Virus record (IMG/VR): IMGVR_UViG_3300044695_002844
Span: 1-28,465 of that record
From: a virus
Strand: one strand, 5' to 3'
Length of the DNA: 28,465 nucleotides
Below are positions 18,006-22,777 of the stretch, one piece after another. The position numbers and the translations under genes were made by a program. The notes below the pieces were generated by a model. That model was not told where the DNA came from and ran no database searches. It saw only the letters and a list, made by a program, of their open reading frames with translations. The first letter of the stretch is position 1, and each line of letters starts with the position of its first letter.

Positions 18006-18148
18006 TGCCCGTTGTTAAAACAACCAAACAAGGTAAGGTAGCCTACAAGTGGGGCAGTTCCGGGCGAGCCTACACAGGTCCCGGAGCCAAACAAAAGGCA
18101 GAGGCACAAGGTCGTGCCGCATACGCTGCGGGATACCGAAAGAAGTAA
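18005..18148 (+). CDS. Small basic phage protein of the KWGSSGRAYTGPGAK type
   Basis: A 47-residue basic protein (MPVVKTTKQGKVAYKWGSSG, then RAYTGPGAKQKAEAQGRAAY). Short proteins with this GKxYxGxGAKxKAxxQGRAxxA arrangement recur in many unrelated phages; their function is not known to me. The start at 18005 overlaps the 18-residue peptide by TAATG. An in-frame ATG at 17897 would run through the upstream gene and is unlikely. Net positive charge suggests binding to nucleic acid. Confidence 0.65.
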   Translation: MPVVKTTKQGKVAYKWGSSGRAYTGPGAKQKAEAQGRAAYAAGYRKK

Positions 18149-18166
18149 ACCCACTTAGCACTTGTA

Positions 18167-18174
18167 CTTAAATA
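18167..18174 (+). promoter_or_regulatory. T4-late-like box CTTAAATA, predicted start of transcription at the ATG
   Basis: CTTAAATA ends five bases before ATG 18180. With T4 late spacing (box at about -13 to -6) the first transcribed base would be the A of that ATG. There is no ribosome site in front of the gene. Confidence 0.4.
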
Positions 18175-18179
18175 TCAGT

Positions 18180-18488
18180 ATGAGTGAAAAAACCCCACCA
18201 ATCGAAATACCTGATGAGATTGTATTACGTGATGGCCGAAAGTTCGATGTTGATAAATTAATAAAAAACATTGGTCCCAGAGACATAGTAAATTTACGAA
18301 CAGGTTACATCAAAAAACCCGCAGTGAAAAGAGCGTCAACAATTCATCCTACATTTTCTGATGAAGAAAAGATATGGATGTCCACAGTATCCCCCGATGA
18401 GGTCATTGAACGTTATCCAACGCTAAAAAGACCTTACGTTTATGTGCTGCAACAGCACGGTCGAAAAATATTACAAGATAATGGCTAA
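18180..18488 (+). CDS. Unknown protein with HTH-like C-terminus
   Basis: A 102-residue protein starting MSEKTPPIEIPDEIVLRDGR. The ATG at 18180 is preferred over one at 18162, which lies upstream of the promoter-like box. The C-terminal part FSDEEKIWMSTVSPDEVIER followed by YPTLKRPYVYVLQQHGRKIL resembles a helix-turn-helix and is similar in pattern to the C-terminus of the HNH protein at 19267. This suggests DNA binding, perhaps regulatory. It overlaps the next gene by eight bases (ATGGCTAA). I do not recognise the family. Confidence 0.55.
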   Translation: MSEKTPPIEIPDEIVLRDGRKFDVDKLIKNIGPRDIVNLRTGYIKKPAVKRASTIHPTFSDEEKIWMSTVSPDEVIERYPTLKRPYVYVLQQHGRKILQDNG

Positions 18489-18831
18489 AATGGATGCCGC
18501 ATTGGCAGAATGGAAAGTGGACTTCCAATTGGCCTATTTCGAATATACCAATAAACTTCCTAATTTATATCCGGGCCAAGAGCCCATAACTGATATCATA
18601 CTGACCAAAATGAAGTTTGGCGTACTCAAGGATGTCTGGTACTATTACAACATTGACCAAATACAATCTAGAAAATGGAGTGCAATTTTACACACAGTAA
18701 AATCAACTAGACCCGACATAGATGTTAAATTAAGTACAGCCATAGATCTAAGTGCTGCTATGGGTATGAATATAGATAATATATTCAATTTCCCCGCATT
18801 ATGGATTATTTCTGTTGAGTATCTTGACTAA
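18481..18831 (+). CDS. Unknown soluble protein
   Basis: A 116-residue protein beginning MAKMDAALAEWKVDFQLAYF and ending PALWIISVEYLD. It is aromatic-rich with mixed helices and no signal peptide or membrane segment. The start at 18481 lies inside the end of the upstream gene, indicating coupled translation. It is followed by an exact TATAAATA box, so it ends its transcription unit. No family or function recognised. Confidence 0.55.
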   Translation: MAKMDAALAEWKVDFQLAYFEYTNKLPNLYPGQEPITDIILTKMKFGVLKDVWYYYNIDQIQSRKWSAILHTVKSTRPDIDVKLSTAIDLSAAMGMNIDNIFNFPALWIISVEYLD

Positions 18832-18834
18832 TAG

Positions 18835-18842
18835 TATAAATA
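18835..18842 (+). promoter_or_regulatory. T4-late-type promoter box TATAAATA
   Basis: Exact TATAAATA followed by ACTATATAATAG, very like the copies at 20380 and 20916. The next gene starts at 18878 behind TTAGGAGAGG. The trailing TATAAT could also serve as a bacterial -10 box, so the site may be read by two forms of polymerase. Confidence 0.65.
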
Positions 18843-18877
18843 ACTATATAATAGTTTTGTTAACTTAGGAGAGGTAA

Positions 18878-19270
18878 ATGACAAAAGTAATTAATTATGT
18901 TCCAAAGCAGACCACAGCAAAAACCATTTATAGAGAACTACGTGAAGAAGATCACAATTGGCTATTAAGCCAATTATCTACTTGGTTAGTTAAAATGGCC
19001 ACACTATCCAACACCACCAATGAAGACCTACGTGCCCTGAGAGATCAATATTGGCGCAAACGTAGAAGCAATTTGCCAAAAGGCAAAGATGGCACAAACA
19101 GTCCCGAAAGTATGGTAGCCGGTATTCTGGACAATATGTTGTACAGCACTAACTTACAGCGCGACTTTTCAGAAAAACAATGTGATGCAATCGAAGATAT
19201 CAGCCGTTGGATGAATGCATTTGATCCTGCCTTGGAAGACATCACATTTCAAATAGGATTATTCCAATGA
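18878..19270 (+). CDS. Unknown helical protein, first gene of the HNH operon
   Basis: A 130-residue protein beginning MTKVINYVPKQTTAKTIYRE, strongly helical and charged, with RDQYWRKRRSNLPKGKDG as a basic patch and DFSEKQCDAIEDISRWMNAF near the end. It has a good TTAGGAGAGG ribosome site and overlaps the HNH gene by ATGA, so the two proteins are probably co-expressed. The basic patch allows nucleic-acid binding. I do not recognise the family. Confidence 0.55.
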   Translation: MTKVINYVPKQTTAKTIYRELREEDHNWLLSQLSTWLVKMATLSNTTNEDLRALRDQYWRKRRSNLPKGKDGTNSPESMVAGILDNMLYSTNLQRDFSEKQCDAIEDISRWMNAFDPALEDITFQIGLFQ

Positions 19271-19818
19271 CCCGCAAAACAAGTAAACGAGATCGTGTAG
19301 GCGATCGATTGATTGATAGACAGTCATATGAACGACGTATTGCACCCGCAGATGCCAATGGATGTCGTATGTGGTTGGGTGTTACCAACAATATCGGTTA
19401 TGGATTCATTAATTTTGCTAAAATAGATGGTAGCAAAGGCGGAATGATGACAGCCCATAGATTGGCCCTGATGCTTAAACTGGACAGGGAAATTGCCCCA
19501 GGTATGAATGCCAATCACAGTTGCCACAACAGATTATGTTGCGAACCCTCACACCTAAGTGAAGGCACACAGCAACAAAAAATGAAACAACTCAGCATAG
19601 ATGGCCGAGCCGGTGGTAATACTAGTCCACGTGGTCCATTAAATCACAAACAATTGAATAGAACCTACAAGTATAACGAAGAAGAAATACAATGGATACG
19701 CAACGCAGATCTGGACGCAATTATGCAGAGATTTAATATAGTGCAACGAAATCGTGCGGCCAAACTGCGGTGGGCCTGCAGAAATTCATATTCTTGGTTG
19801 CTTTGGACAAAGTCCTGA
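19267..19818 (+). CDS. HNH endonuclease
   Basis: A 183-residue protein with AHRLALMLK (His64), then NANHSCHNRLCCEPSHLSEG (His84, Cys86, Cys91, Cys92, His96), the HNH_3-type layout in which paired Cys/His residues frame a metal-binding nuclease centre. The usual CVNPxHL is CCEPSHL here, with Glu at the Asn position. The C-terminal region (EEEIQWIRNADLDAIMQRFN) looks like a helix-turn-helix that would place the nuclease on DNA. It could be a free-standing homing endonuclease, or assist packaging as HNH proteins do in HK97-like phages, though it is about 4.5 kb upstream of the terminase genes. A terminator follows. Confidence 0.75.
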   Translation: MTRKTSKRDRVGDRLIDRQSYERRIAPADANGCRMWLGVTNNIGYGFINFAKIDGSKGGMMTAHRLALMLKLDREIAPGMNANHSCHNRLCCEPSHLSEGTQQQKMKQLSIDGRAGGNTSPRGPLNHKQLNRTYKYNEEEIQWIRNADLDAIMQRFNIVQRNRAAKLRWACRNSYSWLLWTKS

Positions 19819-19865
19819 TTGACAATGAATTGTGTTTATTTTACAATTATTGGGATTGAGGGACA

Positions 19866-19898
19866 GAGGCCCGGGTAATGGTGCTCGGGTTTCTTTTT
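19866..19898 (+). terminator. Rho-independent terminator after the HNH gene
   Basis: GAGGCCCG (19866-19873) pairs with CGGGTTTC (19886-19893), with two G-U pairs and a 12-base loop, followed by TTTTT. It ends the 18878-19818 operon. Confidence 0.7.
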
Positions 19899-19918
19899 GA
19901 CTAAATTTAGGAATTAGT

Positions 19919-20143
19919 ATGAAAATGACAATATCTGTATTAGTGTTATGCTTGTTGACTGGTTGTGGTTATGGTGGTGCCCCATTGCTGTTGGGTGCAT
20001 ATTTTGATCGCCAAGATCCTTGCCAAAGCCGCGGCAGACCCAACTATCAATATCCTGCCTTTTGCGGAGCAGCCGCGGGCCCTGTTGCCTACGTGCGTGA
20101 CTATCGCACAGGTCGTGTAGTACAAACCATTAGAGGTAATTGA
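19919..20143 (+). CDS. Small outer-membrane or periplasmic lipoprotein
   Basis: A 74-residue protein with a short signal peptide, MKMTISVLVLCLLTGC, ending in a lipobox (LLTGC), so Cys16 should be lipidated after cleavage. The mature part is small and contains two further cysteines (DPCQSRGRPN and PAFCGAAAG) and RDYRTGRVVQTI near the end. Phage lipoproteins of this size are outer-membrane spanins or exclusion proteins; no inner-membrane spanin partner overlaps it, and it is not proline-rich. The start has TAGGAATTAGT upstream. Lipidation is well supported, the role is open. Confidence 0.65.
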   Translation: MKMTISVLVLCLLTGCGYGGAPLLLGAYFDRQDPCQSRGRPNYQYPAFCGAAAGPVAYVRDYRTGRVVQTIRGN

Positions 20144-20144
20144 A

Positions 20145-20378
20145 GTGACTGAACAACTAGCCCGAAAACTCATCAGCGAAGGTATTGCAACTCCGCGTTT
20201 ATATACCACAATGAAACAGATGTATGAGCAGTATACTGGAGAACAAATAGCCAATACCATTGCTTACATACGTGCCGAAATTACACTGGGACATTGGCAG
20301 GCACGAGAATCTATCCCACTAGACCCACCTGTGGTCACTCGCACACGTAAAACGGAAAAATTAGTACTTGATAGATAA
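20145..20378 (+). CDS. Unknown small protein (GTG start)
   Basis: A 77-residue protein read from GTG 20145, one base after the lipoprotein stop, so translation is probably coupled. It includes ARKLISEGIATPRLYTTMKQ and ITLGHWQARESIPLDP, with a basic end (TRTRKTEKLVLDR). The first half looks helical and could be DNA-binding. Its last codons lie in the first copy of the 84-bp repeat. No family recognised. Confidence 0.5.
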   Translation: MTEQLARKLISEGIATPRLYTTMKQMYEQYTGEQIANTIAYIRAEITLGHWQARESIPLDPPVVTRTRKTEKLVLDR

Positions 20379-20423
20379 ATATAAATACTATATAATGTAG
20401 TTATAGTTTAACACAAGGAGAAG
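20340..20423 (+). repeat. 84-bp direct repeat, copy 1
   Basis: These 84 bases are identical to 20876-20959, a spacing of 536 bases. The copy holds the 3' end of the preceding gene, the box TATAAATA with the trailing TATAAT, and a complete ribosome site (AAGGAGAAG). It is a mobile-looking promoter and leader cassette, here driving the 50-residue frame at 20427. Confidence 0.95.
20380..20387 (+). promoter_or_regulatory. T4-late-type promoter box TATAAATA (repeat copy 1)
   Basis: Exact TATAAATA followed by CTATATAATG, 39 bases before the start at 20427. It matches the T4 late box including the trailing CTAT. A bacterial -10 (TATAAT) overlaps downstream. Confidence 0.65.
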
Positions 20424-20426
20424 TAA

Positions 20427-20579
20427 ATGGATTTAATACAGATTGTTCGTGAAAACCCACGTGCCCGCCTGATAATTCTTGCTCAGAATGAAGCAGATAC
20501 TATGCGTAAGTATGGTTTAACTTTGTCACAGGCCCGGCAAGTTCACCAATATGCCGCTATGTTGGAGGCCGCAGAGTAA
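20427..20579 (+). CDS. Unknown 50-residue protein
   Basis: The frame encodes MDLIQIVRENPRARLIILAQ, then a helical NEADTMRKYGLTLSQARQVH segment, ending LEAAE. It has the strong AAGGAGAAGTAA ribosome site supplied by repeat copy 1 and its own promoter, so it is very likely a real gene despite its size. It is soluble and mixed-charge. Its position in a block of tiny separately promoted genes recalls phage host-takeover genes, but no function can be stated. Confidence 0.6.
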   Translation: MDLIQIVRENPRARLIILAQNEADTMRKYGLTLSQARQVHQYAAMLEAAE

Positions 20580-20610
20580 TGTTGCAAAAATACAACACTT
20601 TCTGGGCTGA

Positions 20611-20640
20611 TTAGACAGATAAATCAGTTAAATGTATACT
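20611..20640 (+). promoter_or_regulatory. Possible sigma70-type promoter
   Basis: TTAGAC (20611-20616) and TATACT (20635-20640) are 18 bases apart in front of the 72-residue gene. Unlike its neighbours, this gap has no TAAATA box (only GATAAATC). A 6-bp hairpin GTAGCA/TGCTAC at 20650-20665 lies between it and the ribosome site. Confidence 0.35.
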
Positions 20641-20681
20641 GTTGATATGGTAGCAATGGTGCTACAACAAAGGAGAAGTAA

Positions 20682-20900
20682 ATGGCTAAGAACTCACGTT
20701 TAACCCCAGCAGAATGGGAAAATGTTATTCAGCACTTTAGGGCAATGTCACCAGTAGAACTCAAGCGAGAGCATATCCGCCAGACTCGCCAGATGATGCG
20801 AACAGATCCAGATCTTCGTGATCAACTACAAGTGATCCTGGATCGGCAACAAGCAGAACTTCGAGTATTGGAGGCCGCACACGTAAAACGGAAAAATTAG
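20682..20900 (+). CDS. Unknown small helical protein
   Basis: A 72-residue protein starting MAKNSRLTPAEWENVIQHFR and continuing with long charged helices (REHIRQTRQMMRTDPDLRDQ, LDRQQAELRVLEAA). The ribosome site AAAGGAGAAGTAA is nearly identical to that of the 50-residue gene. The last residues (HVKRKN) are encoded by repeat copy 2 in a different frame from copy 1, so the original C-terminus was probably replaced when the repeat arrived. It may be a small nucleic-acid-binding or regulatory protein; no family recognised. Confidence 0.55.
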   Translation: MAKNSRLTPAEWENVIQHFRAMSPVELKREHIRQTRQMMRTDPDLRDQLQVILDRQQAELRVLEAAHVKRKN

Positions 20901-20959
20901 TACTTGATAGATAAATATAAATACTATATAATGTAGTTATAGTTTAACACAAGGAGAAG
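20876..20959 (+). repeat. 84-bp direct repeat, copy 2
   Basis: Identical to 20340-20423. The left edge abuts a 12-base box (TTGGAGGCCGCA, 20868-20879) that also ends the 50-residue gene at 20562-20573. The copied gene end is out of frame here, so this copy is probably the derived one. Confidence 0.95.
20916..20923 (+). promoter_or_regulatory. T4-late-type promoter box TATAAATA (repeat copy 2)
   Basis: Same box and flanks as at 20380, here 41 bases before the start at 20965. Confidence 0.65.
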
Positions 20960-20964
20960 AGACT

Positions 20965-21165
20965 ATGAATCAAGAGCAAATTCAACAAGTAGTAGATGCA
21001 TTAGATTACATTGCCAGCAACATTGAAGACAACAGTGTAGCAAATATAAAAGGTGATGGAACTGGTTGGACAATAGCAGATAGTTTAGAAAACTTACACC
21101 AGATATCAGAAAATTTAGAAAGTATTGCTAACACACTAAAGAAAATAGAAGCAAAAATGAAATAA
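20965..21165 (+). CDS. Unknown small coiled-coil protein
   Basis: A 66-residue acidic protein, MNQEQIQQVVDALDYIASNI at the start and LENLHQISENLESIANTLKK near the end, with clear heptad spacing in the second half that suggests a coiled coil. It is expressed from repeat copy 2 with the site AGGAGAAGAGAC. A terminator follows 5 bases after its stop. The sequence just past that terminator is a perfect 12-base complement of its ribosome site. Function unknown. Confidence 0.6.
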   Translation: MNQEQIQQVVDALDYIASNIEDNSVANIKGDGTGWTIADSLENLHQISENLESIANTLKKIEAKMK

Positions 21166-21170
21166 ACAAG

Positions 21171-21189
21171 AAGGCCCGAAAGGGCCTTT
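21171..21189 (+). terminator. Terminator hairpin after the small-gene block
   Basis: AAGGCCC pairs with GGGCCTT around a GAAA tetraloop (21171-21188). The T tract is short (TTT), so termination may be partial and some transcripts could run on into the polymerase-like gene. Confidence 0.65.
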
Positions 21190-21206
21190 GAGTACCCGAT
21201 GTGATT

Positions 21207-21218
21207 GTCTCTTCTCCT
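21207..21218 (+). promoter_or_regulatory. Twelve-base complement of an upstream ribosome binding site
   Basis: GTCTCTTCTCCT is the exact reverse complement of AGGAGAAGAGAC at 20952-20963, the ribosome site and spacer of the 66-residue gene. Eight of the bases also complement the sites at 20416-20423 and before 20682. In a read-through RNA it could mask that site. Confidence 0.35.
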
Positions 21219-21252
21219 GAATAATACATCGTTACACTAGATAACAAAGAAA

Positions 21253-22434
21253 ATGACATATAATCCAAACTTTAACGACCCACGTGTGCTAGCAAGAACA
21301 ACTCAAGCACTTGGCTTTGCTCTTGCAGTAATGAGCAAAACACAACCACATCCGTGGAGCACGAGATATATCGACAGGTACTTCGGACAACAACAATTAC
21401 CACTTAGCAAATACCTACGTGATGTGTTATTGATTACTACCAACAATCATTGGAGTAAAGACACAGGTAAGTGCAAAGAATACATACTTAACGAGTCAGG
21501 TGTGAGATATCTACGTGACATAATACAAGAAACAACTACTATGACTTGGAATGAGTATAAATCATCTCTGACAGATTCCGAGAATCACAATCTCGATAAC
21601 TACTATCACTCTATACCCTATTGTATAGGATCTCCGAATGTGTGTGACGAAGTCCGTAATAATGAACGGAAATGGGACTATAAAATAGTAAATCAATGGG
21701 TTCGAAGAGAATTCGAAAATGAACTTGCTGCCTTACAGTTCAATTATGATGATAAAAGTGATAGGTTATGGCATCCAATACAAAGTATCCGAAGTGAATA
21801 CAAAGACGCCATACTTGCCGAACAGGGATTGCGCTATCAATACGACATCCAATGTGCAGCACCCACACTGATACATCAATATGCACAACAACTTGATATG
21901 GATTTGTGGTTAACTGATTTGCGAAACTATATCAACAACAAAGAACAAATTAGAGCAGAACTTGCTGAGTCTGCAGACTTACCCGTTAAAACAATTAAAG
22001 TGTTGATCAATGCACTATTCTGCGGAGCAAAATTGGGCAACAACCCTGAGTTTGCACTATCACACCTGTTAAATTACGACGCCGCAAGGATAGAATTTAT
22101 TAAAACAAATGCATTTATACTAGCACTTCGAGGCGATATTAAGACCTGCTGGCAAGCAATTGAACCGCACACTACACAGATCTATACAAAGACACAAGCA
22201 GGTCAAGAAAGACGTGTGCCAATGAATTCTAAACGCAAGTGGGGAGTATATTTTAATTTGGAGCGACAGGTATTAAATGCAGTAAGACAATACCTAACCA
22301 AAACCCATAATCCACATTTTCTAGAACACGATGGTTGGAGCACAGTCAACGCTGTTGATCAACAGCAACTGATACAACACGTAACACAAGCAACAGGATT
22401 TGTAATAAAGTTGGACTTAATACAAATTGGCTAA
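21253..22434 (+). CDS. Putative compact palm-domain polymerase (family A / T7-like)
   Basis: A 393-residue protein with three ordered motifs that fit a family A palm. Motif A is YDIQCAAPTLIHQY, with Asp198 as first metal ligand. Motif B is KVLINALFCG, with Lys249 nine residues before Gly258, the spacing of the catalytic Lys and YG pair in Taq polymerase and T7 RNA polymerase. Motif C is FLEHDGWST (His359-Asp360). The gaps (51 and 111 residues) are close to Taq (53 and 122). A helix precedes motif C and a strand (VIKLDLIQIG) ends the chain, as in family A. The N-terminal 190 residues show no exonuclease motif I recognise. It could make DNA or RNA, or prime. No strong ribosome site precedes ATG 21253. 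The assignment is inferred from motifs, not homology search. Confidence 0.5.
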   Translation: MTYNPNFNDPRVLARTTQALGFALAVMSKTQPHPWSTRYIDRYFGQQQLPLSKYLRDVLLITTNNHWSKDTGKCKEYILNESGVRYLRDIIQETTTMTWNEYKSSLTDSENHNLDNYYHSIPYCIGSPNVCDEVRNNERKWDYKIVNQWVRREFENELAALQFNYDDKSDRLWHPIQSIRSEYKDAILAEQGLRYQYDIQCAAPTLIHQYAQQLDMDLWLTDLRNYINNKEQIRAELAESADLPVKTIKVLINALFCGAKLGNNPEFALSHLLNYDAARIEFIKTNAFILALRGDIKTCWQAIEPHTTQIYTKTQAGQERRVPMNSKRKWGVYFNLERQVLNAVRQYLTKTHNPHFLEHDGWSTVNAVDQQQLIQHVTQATGFVIKLDLIQIG

Positions 22435-22624
22435 ACCACTTACACCAGCCCAATTAATGCAAAACCAACAGGCACGAGCAATTGTACGTGATATTAAATT
22501 TTATAATCACTTGCGAACAAGATTCGGATCACGTGCAGCGTGGCAACAATGGTTAAATACTTCAGAGGGACTGGTTGAAGCCCTTAGGGACACTAGATAC
22601 TTGACCTGGCCCGAAGTGGACTAA
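22427..22624 (+). CDS. Unknown small basic protein (TTG start, coupled)
   Basis: A 65-residue protein read from TTG 22427 inside the overlap TTGGCTAA with the polymerase-like gene; an ATG at 22457 is the alternative start. It has helical, basic segments (NQQARAIVRDIKFYNHLRTR, FGSRAAWQQWLNTSEGLVEA). Close coupling suggests it works with the polymerase-like protein, perhaps as a DNA-binding accessory factor. That link is an inference from position only. Confidence 0.5.
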   Translation: MAKPLTPAQLMQNQQARAIVRDIKFYNHLRTRFGSRAAWQQWLNTSEGLVEALRDTRYLTWPEVD

Positions 22625-22649
22625 ATCTATCCAACTAAAAACAAAACAA

Positions 22650-22657
22650 GATAAATA
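22650..22657 (+). promoter_or_regulatory. T4-late-like box GATAAATA
   Basis: GATAAATA, 7 of 8 bases matching the T4 late box, at the head of the 153-base gap. The predicted start near 22663 coincides with the first hairpin of the structured RNA. No protein-coding frame follows before the terminator. Confidence 0.45.
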
Positions 22658-22662
22658 ATTGC

Positions 22663-22750
22663 ATAAGGTTACTGTCATTTCCTTATAATTGTTATATTCC
22701 TTAATTCCTAAGGTCTCAAGGGTACCCATAAAACAGGTACCCTTTTCTTT
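22663..22750 (+). ncRNA. Putative small structured RNA
   Basis: Three hairpins lie in a row: ATAAGG/CCTTAT (22663-22686, 12-base loop), CCTTA/TAAGG (22699-22713, 5-base loop) and the terminator AAGGGTACC/GGTACCCTT (22718-22744) with a T tract. A late-type box sits just upstream and a second promoter box lies after the terminator, so this is a separate transcription unit of about 88 bases with no credible open frame. The repeated AAGG and CCTT segments permit alternative pairings, so a switching leader is also possible. Confidence 0.45.
22718..22750 (+). terminator. Rho-independent terminator before the glycosyltransferase gene
   Basis: A perfect 9-bp stem AAGGGTACC (22718-22726) with GGTACCCTT (22736-22744), a nine-base loop and TTTTCTTT. 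This is one of the strongest terminators in the window. Confidence 0.85.
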
Positions 22751-22753
22751 GGC

Positions 22754-22761
22754 CATAAATA
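22754..22761 (+). promoter_or_regulatory. T4-late-like box CATAAATA
   Basis: CATAAATA followed by CTCTA directly after the terminator and 16 bases before ATG 22778. It keeps seven of eight consensus bases. Confidence 0.5.
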
Positions 22762-22777
22762 CTCTACAGGAAAACAA

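Noticed and set aside
20580-20600. Hairpin TGTTG/CAACA as a terminator after the 50-residue gene
   Set aside because: The stem is only five A/T-leaning pairs and the T tract is weak, so it is not convincing.
22663-22700. Sigma70 promoter (TTGCAT with TATAAT) inside the small RNA region
   Set aside because: The spacing is 19 bases and it would start just upstream of a strong terminator; the late-type box at 22650 explains the unit better, although dual use is possible.
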